A stretch of DNA of 64,000 nucleotides, taken from Caballeronia mineralivorans PML1(12). GTDB lineage: Bacteria > Pseudomonadota > Gammaproteobacteria > Burkholderiales > Burkholderiaceae. How positions within the stretch are numbered: the first letter of the stretch is position 1; each line of letters begins with the position of its first letter. Where the stretch lies: NCBI RefSeq assembly GCF_001028175.1, contig NZ_AEJF01000209.1:19501-83500 (forward strand), in the 5' to 3' direction. Of this stretch, positions 42,044 through 51,339 are shown piece after piece. Both the position numbers and the translations under genes were made by a program. The notes beneath the pieces are model-generated. The model worked only from the letters and a program-made list of their open reading frames with translations, searched no databases and was not told where the DNA came from.

Positions 42044-42564
42044 TGACCACTGCACGAATGACCCTGGATCAACTCAATGCTCTGAACGCGGATGCGTTTG
42101 TTGGGGCTCTTGCCGGTATCTTTGAACATTCGCGATGGGTGGCGGAAGAGGCGGTGTCAAAGAGACCGTTTGCGAATATTGACGCGCTTTACGAGACCAT
42201 GACGGCCGCCGTGAATAATGCAAGCGACGCGCGGCAACTTGCATTGATCAACGCTCACCCGGAGCTCGCCGGGAAGGCCGCGGTGCGCGGCGAACTCACC
42301 GATGAATCCACGCGCGAGCAAAGCGGCGCCGGCCTCGATCTGTGCACGCAGGAAGAGTTCGACAGGTTGCAGGCCCTTAACGCCGCGTACCGCGAGAAGT
42401 TCGGTTTTCCCTTCATCCTGGCTGTGCGCGGGTTCGATCGCCACGGCATCATCGCGAACTTTGAGGCGCGCCTGCATCACGGCCGCGACATCGAGTTGCG
42501 CGAAAGCCTGCAGCAAATTTACCGGATAGCGCGCTTCAGGCTCGACGATTTGCTGACGGCCTGA
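42043..42564 (+). CDS. uraD: 2-oxo-4-hydroxy-4-carboxy-5-ureidoimidazoline (OHCU) decarboxylase
   Basis: Cytoplasmic enzyme of 173 aa making S-allantoin from OHCU, the third step of urate oxidation. Family motifs: FEHSRWVAEEA, the active-site LINAHPELAGKAAVRGELTDESTREQ with catalytic His, and GFPFILAVRGFDRHGI. The start is the ATG overlapping the puuE stop (42043). It is followed 39 bp later by allantoicase. Confidence 0.95.
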   Translation: MTTARMTLDQLNALNADAFVGALAGIFEHSRWVAEEAVSKRPFANIDALYETMTAAVNNASDARQLALINAHPELAGKAAVRGELTDESTREQSGAGLDLCTQEEFDRLQALNAAYREKFGFPFILAVRGFDRHGIIANFEARLHHGRDIELRESLQQIYRIARFRLDDLLTA

Positions 42565-42603
42565 ACGCCGCGCACCCCCTTCAAAACCTTACAAGGAAAC
42601 ATC

Positions 42604-43614
42604 ATGGCCCTACCGACACTCGATGCCAACGCGCCCGAATTCACGCGCCGTTATGTGAACCTCGCGGACCCCCGGCTTGGTGCGCAGGCGCTCGAAGCCA
42701 GCGACGAATTTTTCGCGCCGAAAGAGCGTATGTTGAATCCGGAGCCGGCGGTGTTTATCGTGGGCAAATACGACGATAACGGCAAGTGGATGGACGGCTG
42801 GGAAACGCGTCGCAAGCGCGTGAGCGGCTTCGACTGGTGCGTGGTGAAACTGGCGCGGCCGGGTGTGATCAAGGGTATCGACATCGACACGAGCCACTTC
42901 ACGGGCAACTTTCCGCCGGCCGCGTCCATAGAGGGTGCGCACGTGGTTGACGGTGCGCCGACGCAGGCGACTGAATGGACCGAGGTCGTGCCGTCCATGA
43001 CGTTGCAGGGGAACACGCATCATTACGTCGACATCGCCCGCGAGCAGGCGTTCACGCATCTGCGCGTGAACATTTACCCGGATGGCGGTATCGCGAGATT
43101 GCGCGTCTATGGACAGCCGCAACTTGACTGGAGCAGCGCGAGCCGCAGCGAGTTGTTTGATCTCGCCGCCATGGAAAATGGCGCGTACATCGTTGGTGCG
43201 AACAATCAGCATTTCGGACCGGCTTCGACCTTGCTGATGCCGGGACGCGGCGCGAACATGGGCGATGGCTGGGAGACGCGGCGGCGTCGTGAGCCAGGCA
43301 ATGACTGGTGCATCGTGGCGCTTGCTCAGCCGGGCGTGATCAAGAAGATCGAAGTGGATACCGCGCATTTCAAGGGCAATTATCCTGACCGGTGTTCGTT
43401 GCAGGCCGCGTATGTGAAGGGTGGAACGGACAGCTCGCTTGTGACCCAGGCGATGTTCTGGCCGGTGTTGCTTGGCGAGCAGAAGTTGCAGATGGACAAG
43501 CAGCATGTGTTCGAGTCGGAGCTGGCTGCGTTGGGTCCTGTCACGCATGTGCGGTTCAACATTTATCCGGACGGCGGCGTATCGCGGTTGCGGTTGTTTG
43601 GCACGCTGGTTTGA
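42604..43614 (+). CDS. alc: Allantoicase
   Basis: Hydrolyses allantoate to ureidoglycolate and urea. It is 336 aa in two homologous jelly-roll repeats. Each has the paired motif DGWETRRKR...DWCVVKLARPGVIKGIDIDTSHFTGN-type (about 60-110) and DGWETRRRREPGNDWCIVALAQPGVIKKIEVDT-type (about 220-265). Each repeat ends with VRFNIYPDGGVSRLRLFG. A ribosome site lies in ACAAGGAAACATC. Translation coupling with uraD and allA is likely. Confidence 0.96.
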   Translation: MALPTLDANAPEFTRRYVNLADPRLGAQALEASDEFFAPKERMLNPEPAVFIVGKYDDNGKWMDGWETRRKRVSGFDWCVVKLARPGVIKGIDIDTSHFTGNFPPAASIEGAHVVDGAPTQATEWTEVVPSMTLQGNTHHYVDIAREQAFTHLRVNIYPDGGIARLRVYGQPQLDWSSASRSELFDLAAMENGAYIVGANNQHFGPASTLLMPGRGANMGDGWETRRRREPGNDWCIVALAQPGVIKKIEVDTAHFKGNYPDRCSLQAAYVKGGTDSSLVTQAMFWPVLLGEQKLQMDKQHVFESELAALGPVTHVRFNIYPDGGVSRLRLFGTLV

Positions 43615-43627
43615 GACAGGCTTTGCG

Positions 43628-44152
43628 ATGAAAAAGTTGGCGATTGAACCGTTGACGCGCTCAGCGTTCGAGCCGTTCGGCGACGTGATCGAGCTTGAGG
43701 GCGCGAAGCAGATTCCGATTAATCTCGGGACGACAATTCGTTTCCACGATCTTGCCCGTATCGATGTAGACGATGAAGGCGGCCGGCCTATCGTGAATCT
43801 GTTTCGCGGGCAGCCACGGGTTCTACCCTTTGAAGTGTCGATGCTCGAGCGGCATCCGTTGGGAAGTCAGGCGTTTTTGCCGCTCAACGATCGGCCGTAT
43901 CTTGTCGTTGTCGCGCCGGCTGGAGAGCTTGATGAATCTGCTATTCGCGGATTCGTTACGCGTGGATGGCAAGGGGTGAATTATGCCAAGGGCGTTTGGC
44001 ATCACCCGTTGATCGCACTTGGCGAAGTGAGCGATTTTATCGTGGTTGATCGGGGTGGGGAGGGGGCCAACCTTAACGAGGTCCAGCTCGATGAACCGGT
44101 GTGGTTAATGGACGAGATGGACGAGAGTTTCTCGCTCGCGTCGGTTGGTTGA
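43628..44152 (+). CDS. allA: Ureidoglycolate lyase
   Basis: Cupin-fold enzyme of 174 aa that splits ureidoglycolate into glyoxylate and urea, the last step of the pathway. Typical stretches: PLTRSAFEPFGDVIE at the start, EVSMLERHPLGSQAFLPL, YLVVVAP, and VNYAKGVWHHPLIAL with the metal-site His pair. The start at 43628 gives the standard N-terminus and lies 13 bp after alc. Confidence 0.95.
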   Translation: MKKLAIEPLTRSAFEPFGDVIELEGAKQIPINLGTTIRFHDLARIDVDDEGGRPIVNLFRGQPRVLPFEVSMLERHPLGSQAFLPLNDRPYLVVVAPAGELDESAIRGFVTRGWQGVNYAKGVWHHPLIALGEVSDFIVVDRGGEGANLNEVQLDEPVWLMDEMDESFSLASVG

Positions 44153-44417
44153 TGTTTCCGTGATGGCAACGGGGATGCGGTAGCCGGACGAGGGCAGTTC
44201 GCCTTGAGTCCGGCGTAACGAACAAGTACTTTCCACCTTTGCCCTTGTCGGGCCGGGAATTGCCAGGTCCTCTGGCGTATCGGAACCAGAAGTCGTTGAC
44301 GACGCCTCGGTGTTCGTTGTCAGCGACAGCAATCTGGAATCCGCCTCCTCCTGAAAGCACGGTTCTCGCCAATCAATACTGCCGAAAATAGTGGTGCCAT
44401 TCGCCGCATCGCATTGA

Positions 44418-44941
44418 TTGCACTCCGTTAACGTTTCTGATAAGTGGGACGCGTTTAGCCAAAAGAAGGTGCGCGATGCCCTGTTGATCCTGGCGTCGAC
44501 AATTCCAGACTTCAAAGGCGCATTCGGCACGAGAGAGGAGGTCGATCCGGTGCGACGCCTGGTTGGAGCAGCGGCAGCCTGGGGAGGTAATCCGGACAAG
44601 GATGCAACCTATCTCAACTTCACGCCAGCCAGGAACGACGGAAAAATCATCTACACACTTCGGGCCGGTGACGTGCCCGTCGACGGCTTCTGGTCAGTGA
44701 GTGTCTACGACGCCAAAGGCTACTACGAGCCGAACAAGTACGGCGCCTACTCGCTCAACAACAGTACCGCGAAGAAGGGCGCTGACGGTTCTATCAAGAT
44801 CCAGTCGGCAGTTGCGATGCAAAGACTGTCAACTGCTTGCCGATCACGTTGGGGTGGAATTACATGGCTCGGCTGTATCGTCCTCGGCCCGAGGTGTTGA
44901 ACGGGAAGTGGCATTTCCCCGAAGCGCAACCTGCTTCGTGA
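44418..44941 (+). pseudogene. Frameshifted, N-terminally truncated DUF1214 (COG5361) gene
   Basis: The frame from 44418 encodes the C-terminal DUF1214 region (ATYLNFTPARNDGK, GFWSVSVYDAKGYY, NKYGAYSLNN). Near 44800-44806 it shifts by one base. The rest of the family's C-terminus (NCLPITLGWNYMARLYRPRP, then EVLNGKWHFPEAQP) continues in another frame to the TGA at 44939-44941. A TGA directly before 44418 and the lack of the N-terminal DUF1254 half show it is a remnant. It lies between allA and puuD and is unrelated to purine use. Confidence 0.85.
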
Positions 44942-45042
44942 AAGGAAGAAACCGGCTGGCGCCTGCCGGTTCCTGTCTTTAAGTTATGCGCCAATGCGAG
45001 CCAGAAAATCGTGCTGCTTTGGCGCTATTCATCTCCTGACGC

Positions 45043-46230
45043 CTACTTCAAAGCACCACCCTGAAACCACGCGGCAATTTTCTGCCGCTCGCCATCGGTC
45101 ATCTGGGTGACATTCCCCAGCGGCATCGCCTTCAACACCACAGCCTGCTGATACACCCGCTGCGCATTCAACGAAATAGACTCCGGCGTATCAAGCAAAA
45201 CCCCGGCCGGAGCCGCGCCCATCATCGTGGGATGCGCCGCATGACAGGTTGCGCACCGCTGCTGCAAAACAGGCGCAATATCGGCGATGTGAACCGCCGG
45301 CGTACCCGCCGCCACGGTCGGCACCCCCTTCGGCATGGTCCACGCAAACGCGCCAAACATCAGCAACACGCCAATCACCGGCAAATACCACAACACCTGC
45401 CCGCGATGCCGCATCACAAAGAACTGCCGGATCAGCGCGCCGGCCAACATGATGATCAGCAATACAGCCCAGTTATACGGATGCGTATAAGTCATCGCGT
45501 AGTGATTCGACAACATCACGAACACCACCGGCAACGTGAAATACGTGTTGTGCACTGAACGCTGCTTGCCACGCTTGCCGTAAATGGCATTGGGCACTTC
45601 GCCCTTGAGCATGGCTTCGACCATCTTGCGCTGACCGGGGATGATCACGAAAAACACGTTCGCCGACATGATCGTGGCCAACGTCGCACCCGTAATCAGA
45701 TAGGCAGCACGCCCCGCGAACACGTGACATGCGAGCCACGCCGCGATGACCACGTAAGCGCCCACGCAGATTCCGAGCAAGCCGTCGCGATTGCCCAGCA
45801 CCCGGCACAGCGAGTCATACACAATCCAGCCTGCGAGCAAGAATCCCAGCGCCGCTGAAACGGCAACCACAGGCCCCATATCGAGCACGTTCTCATCGAT
45901 GAGATACGTGCTCGGCGAGAACAGATACAACACCATGAACAGGCCAAAGCCCGACATCCACGTGGTGTACGACGGCCACTTCGACCAGTGCAGGTCGTCG
46001 GGCATGTTCGGCGGCGCGACCGTGTACTTCTGCATGTTGTAAAAACCGCCGCCATGCACATGCCACAACTCGCCAAACACGCCGCGCTTGGTCGCAGCCG
46101 GATCTTTCGGCGGCTTCAGGCTGTTGTCGAGTGCTACGAAATAGAACGACTCGCCAATCCACGCGATCGCCACCACCACATGCAACCAGCGCAACGCGAG
46201 ATTCAGCCAGTCGACAATAAAACCTTGCAT
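45043..46230 (-). CDS. puuD: Membrane-bound urate oxidase PuuD with C-terminal cytochrome c domain
   Basis: Inner-membrane urate hydroxylase of 395 aa converting urate to 5-hydroxyisourate. The N-terminal part has about eight TM helices and the family start WLNLALRWLHVVVAIAWIGESFYF. The C-terminus (about 300-395) is a cytochrome c domain with one haem motif CATCH and a distal Met in LGNVTQMT, so electrons pass to the respiratory chain rather than to oxygen as peroxide. It is on the minus strand with hiuH upstream, opposite to the rest of the pathway. Confidence 0.95.
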   Translation of the reverse strand: MQGFIVDWLNLALRWLHVVVAIAWIGESFYFVALDNSLKPPKDPAATKRGVFGELWHVHGGGFYNMQKYTVAPPNMPDDLHWSKWPSYTTWMSGFGLFMVLYLFSPSTYLIDENVLDMGPVVAVSAALGFLLAGWIVYDSLCRVLGNRDGLLGICVGAYVVIAAWLACHVFAGRAAYLITGATLATIMSANVFFVIIPGQRKMVEAMLKGEVPNAIYGKRGKQRSVHNTYFTLPVVFVMLSNHYAMTYTHPYNWAVLLIIMLAGALIRQFFVMRHRGQVLWYLPVIGVLLMFGAFAWTMPKGVPTVAAGTPAVHIADIAPVLQQRCATCHAAHPTMMGAAPAGVLLDTPESISLNAQRVYQQAVVLKAMPLGNVTQMTDGERQKIAAWFQGGALK

Positions 46231-46323
46231 GAAACGTCTCCACTACGAATTCTGTTATCCACACATCGGACGGACGCCGGATGAAAAAGCGTCAGCCAGA
46301 TTGACCTGGCGCCAGGAAAAACC

Positions 46324-46677
46324 TCAGCTGCCGCGATACGTGCTGTAAGCCCAAGGCGAGACTAGCAGGGGCACGTGATAGTGCGACGTCGCATCGGCGA
46401 TGCCAAAGCGCAACACCACCCGATCCACAAAGCGCGGCTCAGGCAGCGTTACGCCACTGGCTGCAAAGTAATCGCCGGCGTGAAACACCAGTTCGTATTC
46501 ACCTGTGACGAACGCGTCGTCCTGTAGCAACGGGGTGTCGCAACGGCCGTCGGCGTTCGTGTGCGTGGTGAGGAGCGCGCGCCGGGCATCGCCGGTTAGC
46601 ACGAAAAGTTCGACCTTGATGCCGGCGCCGGGGCGGCCGTGCGCGGTATCGAGTACGTGGGTAGTGAGCTTGCCCAT
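46324..46677 (-). CDS. hiuH: 5-hydroxyisourate hydrolase (transthyretin-like)
   Basis: Enzyme of 117 aa hydrolysing 5-hydroxyisourate to OHCU, between PuuD and UraD in the pathway. Signatures: LTTHVLDTAHGRPGAGIKVEL at the N-terminus with the catalytic His, and the C-terminal YHVPLLVSPWAYSTYRGS ending in the diagnostic YRGS. No signal peptide. The start at 46677 matches the family; the frame is open much further upstream without a ribosome site. First gene of a hiuH-puuD unit, 93 bp apart. Confidence 0.95.
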   Translation of the reverse strand: MGKLTTHVLDTAHGRPGAGIKVELFVLTGDARRALLTTHTNADGRCDTPLLQDDAFVTGEYELVFHAGDYFAASGVTLPEPRFVDRVVLRFGIADATSHYHVPLLVSPWAYSTYRGS

Positions 46678-47161
46678 TCGCGTTGTCCTTATAGTGTGCG
46701 AGGAGCGGCTGCGCATCGAACCGTCTGTGTTCTGGCATTCAGCGGCGGATCGAGGCTCCACAAGCGTGGCTACATACCCGTCGGCGTGAGAGGATGCGCG
46801 CCGTGTCCAGTATTGTAAAAAGTTGCGGTGACCATAACGCCCGCGATAAGCAAAATAATCTACAGCACATGAGCGCAGGCCATACAAACTGCGAGCAAAA
46901 CCACCACGTTCGAGCCCTTTTTCATCGCTTCCCGCCGATGCTACGCGAGCCAAAATTCGCGATCATATCGAGTCTGTGAAGACAACTATGGCAGTGTTCG
47001 CATTGTCAGGGGCTTTTTGGCTACGGACAGTAGCGTCTTGCACAGCGCGGCTGGCTGGGCATCCCGAAGACGGCGATCGACGCTGGGTAACCGGGTAATT
47101 GGCGCGAATCAAAGCGGTGCTTTTGCGCCCTCGGTAAAACAGTGAAAGATCGGAGATCGAC
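46678..47161. other. Divergent intergenic region between hiuH and the 8-oxoguanine deaminase gene
   Basis: This region must hold the promoters of the minus-strand hiuH-puuD unit and the plus-strand deaminase. A GGAGATCGAC ribosome site ends it. I see no gene. A GTAACC at 47087 has CGAA at a 12-base, not 16-base, spacing and is not counted as a SigF-type promoter. Confidence 0.4.
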
Positions 47162-48532
47162 ATGCAACAGAAGCCCAGGACCTTGCTGGTGAAGAACGCG
47201 CAAGTGCTCGTGACCATGGACGAGACGCGGCGAGAGATTCGCGATGGTGGTTTGTTTATTGAGGGTAATCGCATTGTGTCGGTGGGACCGACAAGCGACT
47301 TGCCGCAGCAAGCGGATGAAGTGCTCGACCTGTCAGGCCACTTGGTGATTCCCGGTCTGGTCAATACGCACCACCACATGTATCAGAGCCTCACGCGCGC
47401 CGTGCCGGCTGCGCAGAATGCCGAATTGTTCGGCTGGCTTACCAGCCTGTACAAGATTTGGGCGAACCTGACGCCCGAGATGATCGAGGTTTCTACGCTC
47501 ACCGCCATGGCGGAACTGCTGCTCTCTGGCTGCACGACGTCGAGCGATCATCTCTACATTTATCCGAACGGCGCGCGCCTGGATGACAGCATCGTGTCGG
47601 CGCAGCAGATTGGTATGCGGTTTCACGCGGCGCGCGGCAGCATGAGCGTCGGGCAAAAGGACGGCGGTTTGCCGCCCGATTCGGTGGTAGAGAAAGAAGA
47701 CGCGATCCTGAAGGACACGCAGCGCTTGATCGAAACGTACAACGATGACGGCCGTTACGCGATGCTGCGCGTGGTCGTCGCACCGTGTTCGCCGTTCTCG
47801 GTCAGCCGCGAGTTGATGCGCGACTCGGCGGTGCTGGCGCGGGAATACGGGGTATCGATGCATACGCACTTGGCCGAGAACGTGAACGATGTCACGTACA
47901 GCCGCGAGAAGTTCGGCATGTCGCCGGCTGAGTATGCGGAAGATCTCGGCTGGGTTGGACCGGATGTCTGGCACGCGCATTGTGTGCAGTTGGACCGCGC
48001 GGGTATCGAGTTGTTCGGGCGCACGGGCACGGGCGTCGCGCATTGTCCGTGTTCGAACATGCGGCTCGCGTCGGGCATCGCGCCAATCCGGGCGATGCGC
48101 GATGCCGGCGTGCCGGTCGGTATAGGCGTCGACGGATCGGCATCTAACGATGGCGCGCAGATGGTCGCCGAAGTGCGGCAAGCGTTGCTGCTACAGCGTG
48201 TGGGCTTCGGACCGGATGCCATGAGCGCACGCGAAGCGCTTGAAATCGCGACGCTGGGTGGCGCGAAGGTGCTGGGCCGCGACGATATCGGCGCGTTGGC
48301 ACCGGGCATGGCGGCGGATTTCGTTTCCTTCGATCTGAGCCAGCACGGCTTCGCGGGCGCGCTGCACGATCCCGTCGCGGCGCTGGTGTTGTGCGCGCCG
48401 TCGCAGATATCGACGAGTGTTATCGACGGCAAGGTGGTTGTACGCCACGGCCAGTTGACGACCGTCGATCTTGGTCCGATCGTCGAACGTCATAACCGGC
48501 TGGCGGGCCAGCTTATATCAATGGTCAGCTAA
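47162..48532 (+). CDS. 8-oxoguanine deaminase (TRZ/ATZ amidohydrolase)
   Basis: Zinc amidohydrolase of 456 aa. Metal ligands: the HxH-type NTHHHMYQSLTRAV near residue 63-76, a His in MHTHLAENV, a His in WHAHCVQLD, and the Asp in GIGVDGSASNDG. The SSDHLYIYPNG segment fits the 8-oxoguanine deaminase group, which yields urate directly from 8-oxoguanine. In this island it would feed PuuD. Guanine or another aminated purine is an alternative substrate. It is convergent with the LysR gene (12-bp gap). Confidence 0.88.
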   Translation: MQQKPRTLLVKNAQVLVTMDETRREIRDGGLFIEGNRIVSVGPTSDLPQQADEVLDLSGHLVIPGLVNTHHHMYQSLTRAVPAAQNAELFGWLTSLYKIWANLTPEMIEVSTLTAMAELLLSGCTTSSDHLYIYPNGARLDDSIVSAQQIGMRFHAARGSMSVGQKDGGLPPDSVVEKEDAILKDTQRLIETYNDDGRYAMLRVVVAPCSPFSVSRELMRDSAVLAREYGVSMHTHLAENVNDVTYSREKFGMSPAEYAEDLGWVGPDVWHAHCVQLDRAGIELFGRTGTGVAHCPCSNMRLASGIAPIRAMRDAGVPVGIGVDGSASNDGAQMVAEVRQALLLQRVGFGPDAMSAREALEIATLGGAKVLGRDDIGALAPGMAADFVSFDLSQHGFAGALHDPVAALVLCAPSQISTSVIDGKVVVRHGQLTTVDLGPIVERHNRLAGQLISMVS

Positions 48533-48544
48533 CCAAGGCTAAGG

Positions 48545-49477
48545 CTAAGGCGCTTCGATCAGCGAGCGGGTGGCATCGGCGACGAGGTGGCGCAGCCAGC
48601 GCACTTCGTCGGAGTAGTGGCAGCGCTCGTGCCACAGTTGGTAGTACTGCATCGGCGGGAAATCGAGCGGCGCGGGCACGACGGTCAGCGGCAAGAACTT
48701 GGCGTAGTGATCGGCGAAGAGACGTGTGGTGGTGAACACGAGGTCCGACTTGATCAGCACGTACGGCGCGAGATTGAAGTAGGGCAGCGTGACGACCACA
48801 TGGCGTTTAAGGCGCTCGCGTGCCAGATGCACATCGATTGCGCCGCGCTGGCCGACGGAATACGGCGTGGGCGCGAGGTGCGGTGCGTTGAGATATTGAT
48901 CGAGCGTGAGCGCGCCGCGGCGGGCGAACGGATGATTGGAACTGACGAGACAGACAATCTTGTCCACGAAAAGATTCGACAAATGCAGTTGTTCCGGCGG
49001 CTCGGGCCAGTTGCCCACCACAATATCGAGCTTGCCTTCCTCCAGCGCGAGTTCGTAGTCAAAAGCGGGACCGAGCGAATGGAATTCGAGCGTGGCGTTA
49101 GGCGCGGCAATGCGAAAGCGCTCCACAACGGTCGGTACGAACAGCACGTTCAGATAGTCCGGGCAGCCGATGCGATAACAGCGCACGGATGTGGAAGGTT
49201 CGAAGTTGTGCTGCTGAACTTTGATGCGTTCGATCTCGCGCAGCGCGTTTTGCGTCGGTTCGAGCAGGCGCAGGCCGTATTCGGTCGGCACCATGCCCGC
49301 TTTGCCGCGCACGAGCAGCGGATCGCCGGTGATGTCGCGCAGACGCCTGAGCGCCGCGCTGATAGCGGGTTGCGATTGATTGAGCTTGACGGCCGCGCGC
49401 GTGACGCTGCGCTCCATCAAGAGGGTGTGAAGGACGCGTAACAGGTAAGTGTCGATCGCTTCGCGTTGCTGACTCAT
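48545..49477 (-). CDS. LysR-family transcriptional regulator
   Basis: Regulator of 310 aa with an N-terminal winged helix (about 8-68: LLRVLHTLLMERSVTRAAVKLNQSQPAISAALRRLRDITGDPLLVRG in family form) and a two-lobe ligand domain (about 95-300). The type is close to PcpR/NodD-like regulators. It is divergent from the BMP-type ABC importer, with a palindrome in the gap, and convergent with the 8-oxoguanine deaminase gene, so it probably controls one or both. Confidence 0.9.
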   Translation of the reverse strand: MSQQREAIDTYLLRVLHTLLMERSVTRAAVKLNQSQPAISAALRRLRDITGDPLLVRGKAGMVPTEYGLRLLEPTQNALREIERIKVQQHNFEPSTSVRCYRIGCPDYLNVLFVPTVVERFRIAAPNATLEFHSLGPAFDYELALEEGKLDIVVGNWPEPPEQLHLSNLFVDKIVCLVSSNHPFARRGALTLDQYLNAPHLAPTPYSVGQRGAIDVHLARERLKRHVVVTLPYFNLAPYVLIKSDLVFTTTRLFADHYAKFLPLTVVPAPLDFPPMQYYQLWHERCHYSDEVRWLRHLVADATRSLIEAP

Positions 49478-49521
49478 CTTCTCTCCAATATACGGTCAGG
49501 CTGATCGACCAAGGTACAAAA

Positions 49522-49539
49522 CATATCGTTTTTAATATG
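49522..49539. promoter_or_regulatory. Candidate LysR box (CATAT-N8-ATATG)
   Basis: An inverted repeat CATAT/ATATG with an 8-base spacer lies 45 bp upstream of the LysR start, in the divergent gap toward the ABC importer. Position and AT-rich symmetry fit a LysR site; binding is inference. Confidence 0.4.
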
Positions 49540-49746
49540 ACACATTGTTTACGTCAAGCTGGGCATACCCGCAAGCACGTTCGTTGCATCGGACGCAACA
49601 CCGTGCTGTTGCTAATTGCGCGCACAATTTTGAGCAATCGACGACCCGCACCGTTTTGGGTATCTTTTGCTCGCAGACTGCTTGTTTCCGTTGCTGCCAT
49701 GCCGGTCACTCCGGTTTTGCGCAATTTCCGCACTTTCTGAGTCTTC

Positions 49747-51339
49747 ATGGGCGACGCCATTTCCTCATCCATTCAGCCGGGCGGTGCGCTTACCTCGCGC
49801 CTCGCGCTCCACGGCATCAGCAAGCAATATCCCGCCGTCAAGGCCAACGACGACGTGACGCTCATCGTCGAACCGGGTGAAATCCACGCGGTGCTCGGCG
49901 AGAACGGTGCGGGCAAGTCGACGCTGATGAAGATCATCTACGGCGCGGTGCGTCCGGACGAAGGCGAGATTCGCTGGGAGGGCGAGCTGGTCGAGATCGG
50001 CAGTCCGGCGGCGGCGAGAAAGCTTGGCATCGGCATGGTGTTCCAGCACTTTTCGCTGTTCGAGACGCTGACGGTGGGCGAGAACATCGCCCTCGCGCTT
50101 GACGATAAATTCGATCTGAAGACGCTCGGCAAGCGGATTCGCGAGGTGTCGGCGGATTACGGGCTCGATGTCGATCCGCAACGCCACGTCCATAGTCTCG
50201 CGGTGGGTGAACGTCAGCGCGTGGAGATCGTGCGGTGCCTGCTGCAGAACCCGCGCCTGTTGATCATGGACGAACCGACGTCCGTGCTCACGCCGCAAGC
50301 GGTTAAAAAGCTCTTTACGGTGTTGAGACGGCTGGCATCGGAAGGCTGCAGCATTCTTTATATCAGCCACAAACTCGACGAAATCCAGGCGCTGTGCCAG
50401 ACCGCGACGGTCATGCGCGGTGGCCGCGTGACGGGCCGCGTCGATCCGCGCAAGGAAACGCATGCATCGCTCGCACAACTGATGGTCGGCCATTCGCTGC
50501 CCGACTACACGCGCCGCGAACACACGCCGGGCGATGTGAAACTCGCAGTAAAGAACCTGTCTGTCGCAAGCGCTGATCCGTTCGGTACGTCGCTGCAGAA
50601 CGTCTCGTTCTCGGTTCATGCGGGAGAAATTTTCGGCATCGCGGGGGTATCGGGGAATGGGCAGGCCGAATTGCTGGCCGCGCTGTCAGGCGAGATCCGC
50701 GATAAACACATTCCCGCCGATGCCATCAGCATCGTCGGCCAGCCAGCGGCACGCTACAGCGCGGGCGGACGGCGCGCGCTCGGCTTCGCCTTTGTTCCGG
50801 AAGAACGCCTCGGGCGCGGCGCGGTACCGGCCATGTCGCTGGCGGAGAATGCGCTGCTGACCGGGCATCGCGAACACATGGTGCGCGGCGGCTGGATCAG
50901 CACGAAGGCCATGCGCGCGTTCGCCGACCGCTGCATCAGCGCCTTCGATGTCCGCTGCGGCGGCAACGGCGCGCTCGCGCAAAGTTTATCCGGCGGCAAT
51001 TTGCAGAAGTTCATCGTGGGACGCGAGATCCTGCAGGAGCCGAAGGTGCTCGTCGTCGCGCAACCGACCTGGGGCGTCGATGTCGGCGCAGCGGGTTTCA
51101 TCCGTCAGCAACTGCTGGATCTGGCTGCACGCGGCGTGGCAATCCTCGTGATATCGGAGGAGCTGGAAGAACTCTTCGATATCTGCGACCGCCTCGCCGT
51201 CCTCGCACGCGGAAAGCTTTCCCCGGTCCGCGAGACCGGCCTGACAAACGCAGAAGAAATCGGCCTTTTCATGGCCGGTCTCTTCGATGGCAACCGCGCC
51301 GACACCGTCGCCCTCGACACCACGGCTCCGACACAATGA
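49747..51339 (+). CDS. BMP-type nucleoside/purine ABC importer, ATP-binding protein (two ABC domains)
   Basis: Cytoplasmic ATPase of 530 aa with two fused ABC domains. The first (about 20-250) has Walker A GENGAGKSTLMK, signature LAVGERQRVEIVRCL and Walker B LLIMDEPTSVLTP. The second (about 270-510) has the reduced Walker A region GVSGNGQAELLAAL usual in this class, signature LSGGNLQKFIVGREI and AQPTWGVDVGA. Similar to YufO/NupO and RbsA-like proteins. Overlaps the first permease gene by 4 bp. Confidence 0.92.
   Translation: MGDAISSSIQPGGALTSRLALHGISKQYPAVKANDDVTLIVEPGEIHAVLGENGAGKSTLMKIIYGAVRPDEGEIRWEGELVEIGSPAAARKLGIGMVFQHFSLFETLTVGENIALALDDKFDLKTLGKRIREVSADYGLDVDPQRHVHSLAVGERQRVEIVRCLLQNPRLLIMDEPTSVLTPQAVKKLFTVLRRLASEGCSILYISHKLDEIQALCQTATVMRGGRVTGRVDPRKETHASLAQLMVGHSLPDYTRREHTPGDVKLAVKNLSVASADPFGTSLQNVSFSVHAGEIFGIAGVSGNGQAELLAALSGEIRDKHIPADAISIVGQPAARYSAGGRRALGFAFVPEERLGRGAVPAMSLAENALLTGHREHMVRGGWISTKAMRAFADRCISAFDVRCGGNGALAQSLSGGNLQKFIVGREILQEPKVLVVAQPTWGVDVGAAGFIRQQLLDLAARGVAILVISEELEELFDICDRLAVLARGKLSPVRETGLTNAEEIGLFMAGLFDGNRADTVALDTTAPTQ

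Noticed and set aside
46678..46953. Upstream in-frame extension of hiuH to 46953
   Set aside because: The extension has no ribosome site, no family similarity, and would lengthen a 117-aa enzyme of standard size by 92 residues.
47087..47108. GTAACC followed by CGAA upstream of the 8-oxoguanine deaminase gene
   Set aside because: The spacing is 12 bases, not the 16 seen at all six sites of the SigF cluster.
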